A DNA stretch of 10,527 nucleotides, taken from the NCBI GenBank assembly GCA_903922545.1, contig CAIXUE010000198.1, forward strand, positions 1 to 10,527, written 5' to 3'. The notes under the pieces are model-generated. The model saw nothing but the letters and a program-made list of their open reading frames with translations, was not told the origin of the DNA and ran no database searches. Origin of the DNA: an uncultured Alphaproteobacteria bacterium. GTDB lineage: Bacteria > Pseudomonadota > Alphaproteobacteria > Micropepsales > Micropepsaceae. Shown here in pieces: positions 1-6,555 of the stretch (positions are counted from its first letter, which is position 1; each line of letters starts with the position of its first letter). The position numbers and the translations under genes are program-made.

Positions 1-1164
1 GCCGATGCACATGGTGGCGACGCCGAGTTTGGCGCCCCGCCGGCGGCCTTCCAGCAGCAGATGCCCCGCCATGCGCGCGCCCGACATGCCGTAAGGATGA
101 CCGATGGAAATGGCGCCGCCATTCACATTCAGCCGGTCATTGGGGATGCCAAGCTTGCCCTGGCAATAGATCACCTGGCAGGCACAAGCCTCGTTCAATT
201 CCCACAGATCGATGTCTTCAACTTTCAGGCCGTGGCGTTTGAGCAGACGCGGCACCGCCAAAGCGGGGCCGATGCCCATTTCATCCGGCTCGACGCCGGC
301 CACGGCAAAGCCGCGAAAAATTCCCAGCGGTTTTAAATTCTTCCTGGCGGCGTAATCGGCGCTCACCAGCACACTGGCCGAAGCGCCGTCAGAGAATTGC
401 GAGGCATTGCCGGCCGTGACGTTCTTGCCCTGGGCGACCTGCTGGCCGCCCATATGCACGGGCTTGAGCGCTTTGAGGCCTTCCAGGGTGGTGTCGGGGC
501 GGTTGCATTCATCGTGATCGACGGTGGCGTCCACCAGGCTTTCGGTGCCGCTGGCCTTGTCGATCTTTTTCATCTTGACGGTGATGGGCACGATTTCGTC
601 TTTGAATTTTCCGGCGGCTTGCGCGGCGGCGGTGCGCTGCTGGCTTTGCAGGGCATATTCATCGCAGGCATCGCGGCTGATGTTGTAGCGTTCAGCCACA
701 ATCTCGGCGGTTTCGATCATGCTCATCCACAAGGCCGGCTTGACGGCAAGCAGATGTTCTTCGGTGAAATGGTTGAGGTTGATGCCGCCCATCTGGACCA
801 GGGAAATGGATTCCACGCCCGCGCCGATCGCCACATCGGTGGCCTCGATCATGATCTGCTGCGCGGCGAAGGCGATGGCGTTAAGTCCGGAGGAACAATA
901 GCGGTTGACGGTGATGCCCGCCGTGGTCACGGGGCAACCCGCCCAGATCAGACTTTCGCGGGCGATATTGTTGCCGGTGGCGCCTTCGGGCATGCCGCAG
1001 CCCATGATGACGTCTTCCACTTCGGAAGGCGCGATGCCGGCCCGGGCAATGGCGCTTTTGATCGCGTGTCCGCCCATCACCGCGCCATGGGTCTGGTTGA
1101 AGCTGCCGCGCAGGGATTTGGCCAGGCCGGTGCGAGCTGTGGAGATGATGACAGCCTCTTTCAT
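1..1164 (-). CDS. Thiolase (acetyl-CoA C-acyltransferase), 3' end cut by window edge
   Basis: Reading the minus strand from ATG at 1164 gives 388 codons open to base 1. The protein is a type II thiolase, which condenses two acyl-CoAs or cleaves 3-ketoacyl-CoA in the cytoplasm. Cys90 in [12 protein letters not shown] is the acyl-accepting cysteine, NEA is at 324-326, His356 lies in [11 protein letters not shown], and Cys386 in the final MCIG is the second catalytic cysteine. These positions match the spacing of the Zoogloea enzyme (C89/H348/C378). Only the last few residues (the GGGxG tail) are missing, since thiolases are about 390-400 residues long. An AAGGA Shine-Dalgarno lies about 8 nt upstream of the ATG. 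The next residues after NEA are CACQ rather than the common FA. The sequence cannot separate biosynthetic acetoacetyl-CoA thiolase from a beta-oxidation 3-ketoacyl-CoA thiolase. A 20-codon ORF overlaps the start (see the 1161-1223 entry). Confidence 0.95.
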   Translation of the reverse strand, partial: MKEAVIISTARTGLAKSLRGSFNQTHGAVMGGHAIKSAIARAGIAPSEVEDVIMGCGMPEGATGNNIARESLIWAGCPVTTAGITVNRYCSSGLNAIAFAAQQIMIEATDVAIGAGVESISLVQMGGINLNHFTEEHLLAVKPALWMSMIETAEIVAERYNISRDACDEYALQSQQRTAAAQAAGKFKDEIVPITVKMKKIDKASGTESLVDATVDHDECNRPDTTLEGLKALKPVHMGGQQVAQGKNVTAGNASQFSDGASASVLVSADYAARKNLKPLGIFRGFAVAGVEPDEMGIGPALAVPRLLKRHGLKVEDIDLWELNEACACQVIYCQGKLGIPNDRLNVNGGAISIGHPYGMSGARMAGHLLLEGRRRGAKLGVATMCIG

Positions 1165-1223
1165 GCTGTGATCCTTATTTTATGGTCGCTCCGGCTTTCG
1201 CCTGCGCTCCTGGTGTCTCTCAT
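1161..1223 (-). CDS. Candidate 20-residue leader peptide upstream of the thiolase
   Basis: A short ORF starts at ATG 1223, begins MRDTRSAGES and ends HKIRITA. It has its own good Shine-Dalgarno, AAAGGA about 6 nt upstream, as strong as that of the thiolase. Its TGA stop overlaps the thiolase start as ATGA, the classic layout for translational coupling. The peptide is very polar, with five Arg and one Lys in 20 residues, and has no signal peptide or membrane segment. It could be a regulatory leader peptide or a coupling device. It could also be chance, because a 63-nt open frame is easy to get in GC-rich DNA. Seen: the frame, the Shine-Dalgarno and the overlap. Inferred: that it is translated. 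Confidence 0.35.
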   Translation of the reverse strand: MRDTRSAGESRSDHKIRITA

Positions 1224-1285
1224 GGCGTATCCTTTGGCGGAAGGTGAGCGAACCTAAACCCAACACGGGGGCTGGGCAAAGTTTC

Positions 1286-1804
1286 TCAGCGCCGGACGGA
1301 GGCGGGGTAGCGCAAGGTCACAAGGATGGAAAGACCGAAGGCCAACACGCTGACAATGATGCCGATGTAACGCGGCTGGTCGGCGAAGGTTACGGCTGCG
1401 TCAGCCACAGCCATGGCGGCGAAGGCGGCCAGCCAGACCATGGAAATCACATAATTGACGCGCAGGAAGTCGCTGTCGCTCCAGCCGCTGCGTCCGGCAT
1501 ATTGCAGCGAGAAAGGCTTTCGCGCGGCGAGCGAAAACAGGATCACCACGGTCAGCGCCAGATCCACGATGGTGCGCAGCGCCGCCAGGCTGAGGCCGGG
1601 ATCCACAAAGCCGCGCCACAGCGCCAGGCCGCCGAACAGGATCAGGCTGACGCCATCCAGGAGGCGCAAGCTGGGCTTTTCGACGAAATCGCGGATGGTG
1701 ACGACAAAGGCGGCGGCGAAAGAAATCCACAGCGCCAGGTCGGCGGACAGGCTGGAGAGAAGGGCGAACAGGATGAAAGGCCCGAAGCCGAGCACCAGGT
1801 TCAT
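1286..1804 (-). CDS. Six-helix inner-membrane protein of unknown function (172 aa)
   Basis: This is a hydrophobic protein with about six predicted membrane segments, near residues 5-20, 22-38, 50-65, 77-93, 116-136 and 146-164. Loops between them are short and charged; one, at 94-116, contains RKPFSLQYAG. The ATG at 1804 is preceded by AAAGG about 9 nt upstream. The length and the FGPFILFALLSS opening loosely recall the septation protein A/IspZ type of small membrane protein, but I see no diagnostic motif, so the function is unassigned. It lies 62 nt upstream of the thiolase leader ORF on the same strand, so a joint transcript is possible. On its other side it is cut off from the TPR gene by an intrinsic terminator. 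Its leader carries A/T-rich short tandem repeats. Confidence 0.8.
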   Translation of the reverse strand: MNLVLGFGPFILFALLSSLSADLALWISFAAAFVVTIRDFVEKPSLRLLDGVSLILFGGLALWRGFVDPGLSLAALRTIVDLALTVVILFSLAARKPFSLQYAGRSGWSDSDFLRVNYVISMVWLAAFAAMAVADAAVTFADQPRYIGIIVSVLAFGLSILVTLRYPASVRR

Positions 1805-1816
1805 GGCCCGCCCTTT

Positions 1817-1853
1817 GAAAAAAATCTTGGAAAAAAAGTCTTGGAAAAAGACC
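1817..1853. repeat. Short A-rich tandem repeat, about 2.5 copies
   Basis: On the plus strand gaaaaaaatcttg (1817-1829) is followed directly by gaaaaaaagtcttg (1830-1843) and a partial gaaaaaga copy. On the minus strand, which is the transcribed strand of the neighbouring genes, this is a run of T tracts separated by CCAAGA. It sits between the terminator at 1859-1899 and the start at 1804, within the likely promoter or leader of the membrane-protein gene. The copies differ by one base, so a simple duplication is likely. It stands out in otherwise GC-rich DNA. A role as an UP-element-like promoter part or a slippage-prone tract is inference. Confidence 0.7.
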
Positions 1854-1858
1854 GTATG

Positions 1859-1899
1859 AAAAGAAAAAGCGGGGCGCGCCGTTCAGGGCGCGCCCCGCT
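1859..1899 (-). terminator. Rho-independent terminator of the TPR gene
   Basis: A perfect 13-bp inverted repeat (1868-1880 with 1887-1899) with a 6-nt loop is almost entirely G and C. On the minus strand it is followed at once by TTTTCTTTTC. It begins 13 nt after the stop of the 1912-3147 gene, so it ends that transcript before the membrane-protein gene. Confidence 0.9.
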
Positions 1900-1911
1900 G
1901 ATCACATTTGG

Positions 1912-3147
1912 CTATTTCGCGGCGGCGGTGGCCGGTGCAGCCGCGGGCGCCGGATTCTTTTTCGCCTTCACAAAGTCCGTCCACAGGCGGGTGATGCGCG
2001 CCGTGGCCGGACCGCCGCCAGTAACCTGGCCGAAGCTGGCAATGGCGTCGTCATACTTGCCCTGCGCGGCCTGGGCCTGGCCCAGCACCATCGGGGCTTC
2101 CGACGTATCGGGATTGCCGCCCTTGGTCATGGCGGTCTTGGCCGCGGTTTCCGCTTCCGGATACATGCCGTAGCTGTAGAGCGCTTCGGCCAGCTTGGCG
2201 CTGTAGATGCCGTTCTGGGCGCCTTCCGCGGCAATCTGTTCCTGGATGGACTTCTTGTCGGCGTCGGCGCGCGGCGCGGGATCCGGATCGATCGTGCCGC
2301 CATGACCCTTGGCGTTCACCGCATCACCGAAGAAGGTCAAGTGGCTGGCGATGGCGCCGATCATGTCGGCGTCGGTCTTGGAGACCGGCGCATTGACCAG
2401 GAACAGCAGACGGCCAAGCCAGACCGCTTCCACGTCGCGGATGCCATCGGTGGTGATGGCGACGTCAATCAGCTGGGCCCAGTCGTTCGGGTCGTTATAG
2501 GCGGCCACGGTCTGTTCCAGCACCGCTTCGGCGCCGGCTTCGTCCTTCAGGCCGACATCGGCCGACATCAGGATTTGCAGGCTCTGGCGATCCGGCGTCT
2601 TGCCGGCCTTGGTGGCGGCATCGATCGCCTGCTGGGCATCTTTCTTGGCGTCAGCGAAATCGCCGGCGAAGTAATAGGCCTGGCCAATGGACGCCTGGGT
2701 GGCGGCATCCGGCGGCGGCGTCATGGCTTCCAGGCTCTTCGCGTATTTGACCGCACGGGTATAGTCCTTGCTCATCATGGCGAATTGCAAAGCCAACTTT
2801 GTGTTGGTGGGCTTGTCCTTTTCGTCCTGGGCCGGCGAATCCGCCGCGTCCATGGCAGCAGCAGCCGCGCCAGCCTGGTCGTTATTGTTATAGTCCACCG
2901 AGATGGCGACACGGTCGATCATGTAATTGTCAAAATCGGTTTTGGCGTCTTTCTTGGCTTGGGCAACGGCGGCGGCGGCGGCAACAAAGTCCTTCTTGCC
3001 GGCGGCCTTCTGCGCATCGCCCAGATCGGTGCCCACGCTGATGGACATGGTCGGCGCGGCGGATGCCGGGGTGGCGAGAAGCGCGGCCATGGCGGATCCA
3101 GCCAGAAGGGCGGCTCCCAACAGGACGCGGGTAGAGTTGGTCGTCAT
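1912..3147 (-). CDS. Exported TPR-like repeat protein (411 aa)
   Basis: ATG at 3147 is preceded by AAAGGAA about 8 nt upstream. Residues 1-31 form a signal peptide: basic start, hydrophobic LLGAALLAGSAMAALLA, cleavage after ASA or ASAA, so the mature protein is periplasmic or secreted. The mature part is Ala-rich and helical with loosely conserved TPR-type helix pairs near 44-66, 115-142, 149-178, 316-340 and 353-376; two of the clearest are ASIGQAYYFAGDFADAKKDA and VLGQAQAAQGKYDDAIASF. TPR units act as protein-binding scaffolds, and no catalytic motif is visible. The C-terminus is a low-complexity Ala/Pro tail (399-411). The gene is monocistronic by layout: a terminator follows it and it diverges from the SDR gene. 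The partner and process are unknown to me. Confidence 0.88.
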   Translation of the reverse strand: MTTNSTRVLLGAALLAGSAMAALLATPASAAPTMSISVGTDLGDAQKAAGKKDFVAAAAAVAQAKKDAKTDFDNYMIDRVAISVDYNNNDQAGAAAAAMDAADSPAQDEKDKPTNTKLALQFAMMSKDYTRAVKYAKSLEAMTPPPDAATQASIGQAYYFAGDFADAKKDAQQAIDAATKAGKTPDRQSLQILMSADVGLKDEAGAEAVLEQTVAAYNDPNDWAQLIDVAITTDGIRDVEAVWLGRLLFLVNAPVSKTDADMIGAIASHLTFFGDAVNAKGHGGTIDPDPAPRADADKKSIQEQIAAEGAQNGIYSAKLAEALYSYGMYPEAETAAKTAMTKGGNPDTSEAPMVLGQAQAAQGKYDDAIASFGQVTGGGPATARITRLWTDFVKAKKNPAPAAAPATAAAK

Positions 3148-3247
3148 TTCAGCAATTCCTTTTTTTAAGGCGGCAGGCTTTGCCGCGCGGACAACACGCC
3201 CCTGGGCTTCCTAGTATGGGGTTGTTTGCAACTTTAATGTGGCGAAG

Positions 3248-3305
3248 CGCCGTTTCCAAGTGGAAGCATTTGCTGCAGTGCAGCATAGGTGGGAGCCAAA
3301 CGGCG
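3248..3305. promoter_or_regulatory. Nearly concentric inverted repeats in the divergent intergenic region
   Basis: Within the 241-bp region between the TPR gene (minus) and the SDR gene (plus), an outer 8-bp inverted repeat pairs CGCCGTTT (3248-3255) with AAACGGCG (3298-3305). It encloses a tight palindrome, TGCTGCA-G-TGCAGCA (3271-3285), whose centre is within 2 nt of the outer centre. A third small inverted repeat, TTCCA-AG-TGGAA (3254-3265), lies inside the left half. Such symmetry fits a dimeric regulator's operator or a structured 5' leader of the minus-strand gene. The symmetry is seen directly; the role is inference. The rest of 3148-3388 shows no clear sigma70 promoter, only a weak TACTAG-like box on the minus strand near 3215. 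Confidence 0.45.
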
Positions 3306-3344
3306 TAATATGTTGTTTACCACGGGGTGGCAGGTTGCATTAAG

Positions 3345-3366
3345 ACCGGGAACTTCAAAACCGGGA
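3345..3366 (+). repeat. Direct repeat of accggga upstream of the SDR gene
   Basis: The heptamer accggga occurs at 3345-3351 and again at 3360-3366, 15 nt apart, ending 22 nt before the SDR start codon. Position and spacing suggest a possible regulator half-site pair, but seven GC-rich bases can recur by chance. This is weak support. Confidence 0.25.
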
Positions 3367-3388
3367 CCGGCCGTGGGATGCCAGCCGC

Positions 3389-4180
3389 ATGACTAGTTCC
3401 ATGAATTTGCAAAAGCTTTTCCGGCTGGACGGGCGCATCGCCTTTGTTTCGGCGGCGCGCGGCCATCTGGGCCAGGCCATGACCCGGGCCTTAGGCGAGG
3501 CCGGAGCGCATGTGATCGTCAATGGCCGCGACGATGCGGCGCTGGCTGATTATGAGCGCAATTTGCGATCCGAAGGCTTGTCGGTGGAGCGCGCCGCTTT
3601 TGACGCCACTGATTCTGCCGCCTTGAAAGCCTATTTCGCCGGTCGGACGCGGCTGGATATTCTGATCAACAATGCCGTCGCCATGACGGTGAAGCCTTTC
3701 GCCGCCCTGACGGAAGAGGATTTCGCCCGCACCTATGCCAGCAGCGTCACCGCCGCCTTTACCGCGGCGCGCGCCGCGCTGCCGGCGATGAAAGAGGCTG
3801 TGGCGGCGGCCGGCGAAGCCAGCGTGATCAACATCGCTTCGATGTACGCCGCAGTCGCCCCCGATTTTCGCATCTATGACGCGCCCGAAGGCCAGAGCCC
3901 TTTTCATTATGGGCCGGCCAAGGCGGGGCTGGTGCAACTGAGCCGTCATCTGGCCGCCGAGCTGGGGCCGCACAAGATTCGCGTCAATGCCTTGGTGCCC
4001 GGACCTTTCCCCAACCAGCCCGAAGCCAAATTCGGCGCGCGGCTGGGCGCGCGCACCATGCTGGGCCGGTTCGGCCAGCCGGCGGAAATTGGCGGGCCGC
4101 TTTTATTCCTGGCATCTCCCGCCTCCAGCTTCATCACCGGTTCAGCCTTGACGGTAGATGGTGGATGGACCGCTTGGTGA
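3389..4180 (+). CDS. Short-chain dehydrogenase/reductase (SDR), 263 aa
   Basis: This is a classical-length SDR, a Rossmann-fold NAD(P)-dependent oxidoreductase. Its NAD-binding loop is SAARGHLG (21-28), so the usual TGxxxGxG is degenerate: Ser, Ala and His stand at the Thr, first Gly and second Gly positions. NNAV is at 94-97 instead of NNAG. The catalytic Ser151, Tyr174 and Lys178 (YGPAK) are present. The Asn of the Asn-Ser-Tyr-Lys tetrad appears to be Ser119. The C-terminal SSFITGSALTVDGGW is typical. NGRD at 45-48 and the overall look recall gluconate-5-dehydrogenase-like and FabG-like members, but the substrate cannot be read. ATG 3389 is used; an in-frame ATG at 3401 is possible, and neither has a strong Shine-Dalgarno. 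The next gene starts 7 nt after the stop, so the two are probably co-transcribed. Confidence 0.92.
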   Translation: MTSSMNLQKLFRLDGRIAFVSAARGHLGQAMTRALGEAGAHVIVNGRDDAALADYERNLRSEGLSVERAAFDATDSAALKAYFAGRTRLDILINNAVAMTVKPFAALTEEDFARTYASSVTAAFTAARAALPAMKEAVAAAGEASVINIASMYAAVAPDFRIYDAPEGQSPFHYGPAKAGLVQLSRHLAAELGPHKIRVNALVPGPFPNQPEAKFGARLGARTMLGRFGQPAEIGGPLLFLASPASSFITGSALTVDGGWTAW

Positions 4181-4187
4181 AGAACTT

Positions 4188-6023
4188 ATGAGCTTTCTTT
4201 CGTCGTTCCGCATCGGCCAACAGGCGCTTTATCCCGAAGAGCTGCGCGAAAGGCTGGAAAGTTTTTCGCTGCTGGAAAATGTGGGCGAGCCGGCGCTGCG
4301 CCAGCTTCTGAGCGAAGCCAACTGGTTCGGCCTGCCCGGCGGCACGCTGGTGGAGCGCAATGGCGAAAATGATTCCGCCTTGTTTCTGGTGGTGACAGGG
4401 TGCCTGGGAATTTTCGTGCCCGATGCACAAGGCCAGCGGCGCATGGTGGCCCTGGCGCCGGCCGGCGAAACAGTGGGCGAGATGTCGCTGATCACCCGTT
4501 CCCGCGAACATTCCGCCCAGATCGTCGCCCTGCGCGATACCGAATTGCTGCGCATCGGCCCGCACGGCTTTGAGCAGCTGGTGGCGCGTTATCCGCGCGT
4601 GATGATGAATCTGATGCAGCAGATGTCCAAGCGCCTGCGCGACACCACGCGCGGCGGCGGCAACTCGGTCCGGCCCAAGACCTTTGCCATCGTGCCCTTG
4701 CAGCCGGGCCTGGAAAGCGCGCCGGTGGCGCACCGGCTGGCCGCGGCGCTGACCGAAATGGGCAGCCGCGCCGCGGTGCTGGATGTGGCCGCCAGCGACC
4801 AGACCGCCGAATGGTTCAACACCTTCGAAGCGGCGCATGACGTGGTGTTTTATCGCGGCGACATGCCCGACAGCAGCTGGACGCATCAATGTCTGCGCCA
4901 GGCTGACCGCATTTTCCTTCTGGCGCGGGCCGACCAGTCCTTGCCGCAAAGCCCTGTGGATTTGCCGGCGTTCAAGGAGCGCGCCAGCGGCTTGCCGGAA
5001 TTGCTGCTGCTGCATCCCGGCGGCGCCAAAGCCGGATTGCCGGAGCATTTTTCCTTACGCAGCGGCTTGTTCGAATCTCATCATCATGTGCGGGCCGGAA
5101 ACGGCGAAGATATCAGACGGCTGGCGCGGTTTATCGCCGGGCGCGCGGTGGGCCTGGTGCTGGCGGGTGGCGGGGCGCGCGGCTTTGCCCATATCGGCAT
5201 CATCAAGGCGCTGAAGGAAGCGGGCGTTCCGCTGGATCATATCGGCGGCTCGTCGATGGGGGCGATCATCGCCGCGGGCCTGGCGCTGGAATGGGGCATG
5301 GAGGAAATCACCGAGCGGATGCGCGCGGTGTTCGTGACCCACAATCCGCTCAACGATTTCACATTTCCCTGGGTGGCGTTGGTGCGGGGCAAGCGCGCCA
5401 GCGTGATGCTGCAAAAGAATTTCGGCGATGTGCGGATCGAGGAATTGCCCATTCCCTATTTCTGCGTCTCCTCAGACCTGACCACAGGGCGCATCCACGA
5501 ACATCGCGATGGGCTGTTGTGGCGGGCGCTGCGCGCCACCGTGGCGCTGCCGGGCATCCTGCCGCCGGTGACCCATCATGGCCATCTGCTGGTGGATGGC
5601 GGTGTGATGAACAATCTGCCGGTGGATGTGATGCGCCAGCATGCGATGGGCGCGGGCCCCATCATCGCCTGCGACGTCACCGGTGAAATCGATCTGCAGG
5701 CGCACGACGAACATTATGGCGAAAATCCCTGGTGGCTGGCCTGGAAGGGCCTGCGCGGCAATCCCAGCATCATTTCCATCCTGATGCGTTCGGGCACGGT
5801 GGGCTCCGAAGCCCAGCGCCGCGTGGTGCGCGAACAGGCCGACTACCTGATCGAGCCGCCCATGACCACGATCGGCCTGCGCGACTGGAAGAAATTCGAT
5901 CAGGCGATCCAGGAAGGTTATGACGTGGCGCGCATGTCGATGGACAAGAATGGCGCGCCGCTGGCGACCATTGGCGCCGAAGGCCCGGCAACGGCCATCA
6001 GGCAGGGGCTAGTTTCGGCGTAA
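4188..6023 (+). CDS. NTE/PNPLA6-type patatin-like lysophospholipase with cyclic-nucleotide-binding-like domain (611 aa)
   Basis: This is a predicted serine hydrolase acting on (lyso)phospholipids. Residues about 18-140 form one cyclic-nucleotide-binding fold, with GEMSLI at 97-102. Residues 163-310 match the linker domain of eukaryotic neuropathy target esterase, including WTHQCLRQAD, close to human WTVRCLRQAD. The patatin domain at about 320-490 has the oxyanion loop GGGARG (327-332), nucleophile Ser356 in GSSMG and Asp470 in VDGGVMNNLP, so the Ser-Asp dyad is complete. No membrane helix or signal is seen; animal NTE has an N-terminal helix and three nucleotide domains. In the phosphate cassette the usual Pro-Arg before the small residues reads Glu-His, so cyclic nucleotide binding is doubtful. 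ATG 4188 was chosen because GGTGA, containing the SDR stop, sits 7 nt upstream; ATG 4158, overlapping the SDR gene and adding ten residues, is the alternative. Confidence 0.93.
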   Translation: MSFLSSFRIGQQALYPEELRERLESFSLLENVGEPALRQLLSEANWFGLPGGTLVERNGENDSALFLVVTGCLGIFVPDAQGQRRMVALAPAGETVGEMSLITRSREHSAQIVALRDTELLRIGPHGFEQLVARYPRVMMNLMQQMSKRLRDTTRGGGNSVRPKTFAIVPLQPGLESAPVAHRLAAALTEMGSRAAVLDVAASDQTAEWFNTFEAAHDVVFYRGDMPDSSWTHQCLRQADRIFLLARADQSLPQSPVDLPAFKERASGLPELLLLHPGGAKAGLPEHFSLRSGLFESHHHVRAGNGEDIRRLARFIAGRAVGLVLAGGGARGFAHIGIIKALKEAGVPLDHIGGSSMGAIIAAGLALEWGMEEITERMRAVFVTHNPLNDFTFPWVALVRGKRASVMLQKNFGDVRIEELPIPYFCVSSDLTTGRIHEHRDGLLWRALRATVALPGILPPVTHHGHLLVDGGVMNNLPVDVMRQHAMGAGPIIACDVTGEIDLQAHDEHYGENPWWLAWKGLRGNPSIISILMRSGTVGSEAQRRVVREQADYLIEPPMTTIGLRDWKKFDQAIQEGYDVARMSMDKNGAPLATIGAEGPATAIRQGLVSA

Positions 6024-6028
6024 TTTTT

Positions 6029-6481
6029 TTATATTGACTGTGTTGGGCTGTCGGACGGCTTGGCCGTGTGGTGCAGCAGGTCATATTCGCTGCCATCGGG
6101 TCCATCCAGGATCATGCTTTGCACATCCAGCTGGCCTTTGCGGGTTGCTGCGGTGACATGCAGCGCGCCGGCGCCTTTGTTGCCGGCCAGATCCACCACA
6201 TAACTGCCGCCGGATGCGCCGCCCCATATAAAAGAGCGGGCGCTGCCTTCGACACCGGTGATATGGATGTTCGCGCCCAGCGCCATTTGCGCCATGCCGT
6301 CGTGGCGCACCAGTTCGGTCACCGCGCGCAGCACCGGATCGCGCCGGTAGCCTTCCATGAAAAACCAGCCGCCATAAAGTCCCGCCGCCACGAAAGGCAG
6401 GAAGATAAAAGCCAGGACGGCAAGGCAGCCCCACTGGCAGCCATGATGGGCGCGGGGCGGCGGGGCGGAGATTGTTGTCAT
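6029..6481 (-). CDS. Coa1-like single-pass membrane protein (150 aa)
   Basis: From ATG 6481 the protein has a short Pro/His-rich cytoplasmic start, one membrane helix at about 18-39 (LAVLAFIFLPFVAAGLYGGW) and an extracytoplasmic domain. That domain runs through NIHITG, a Gly/Ser-rich stretch, VVDLAGNKGAGALHVTAATRKG and a C-terminal SMILDGPDGSEYDLL. This pattern, with paired beta strands around a G-x-KGxGxL motif, resembles the Coa1/Tim21-like family of cytochrome c oxidase assembly factors. The assignment is from memory of the family pattern and is moderate. An in-frame TTG at 6493 would add four residues; no Shine-Dalgarno is visible for either start. The gene converges on the patatin gene with only 5 nt between stop codons and diverges from the methyltransferase gene. 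Confidence 0.8.
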   Translation of the reverse strand: MTTISAPPPRAHHGCQWGCLAVLAFIFLPFVAAGLYGGWFFMEGYRRDPVLRAVTELVRHDGMAQMALGANIHITGVEGSARSFIWGGASGGSYVVDLAGNKGAGALHVTAATRKGQLDVQSMILDGPDGSEYDLLHHTAKPSDSPTQSI

Positions 6482-6518
6482 GGCGGCAGACAATCACAGG
6501 CGTGGCGCAAGCGCAAAG

Positions 6519-6547
6519 TTCGACAGACGCCGGCGCCGGGATATAGC
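6519..6547 (+). promoter_or_regulatory. Candidate sigma70-type promoter giving a leaderless methyltransferase mRNA
   Basis: A -35-like TTCGAC (6519-6524) and a -10-like TATAGC (6542-6547) are spaced by exactly 17 nt. The expected start of transcription, about 7 nt downstream, falls at 6554-6556, right on the GTG/ATG start. There is no Shine-Dalgarno, which agrees with leaderless translation. The -35 match is poor, so this is tentative. Confidence 0.35.
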
Positions 6548-6555
6548 GTGCGGTG

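Noticed and set aside
397..1257. Long plus-strand open frame of 286 codons
   Set aside because: It lies antisense to the thiolase, whose minus-strand frame shows all catalytic motifs; the plus-strand product is rich in His, Gly and Asp with no recognisable domain.
1244..3168. Two long plus-strand frames (1244-2173 and 2302-3168)
   Set aside because: Both are mirror frames of the minus-strand membrane and TPR genes, which have signal peptides, helices and Shine-Dalgarno sites; open antisense frames are common in GC-rich DNA.
4134..5048. Minus-strand frame of 304 codons
   Set aside because: It is antisense to the SDR end and the NTE-type gene; its composition (Gln, His, Arg rich) is that of a shadow frame.
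6024..6030. T7 run after the NTE-type gene as a terminator
   Set aside because: No stable hairpin precedes it; it is simply the short gap between convergent stop codons.
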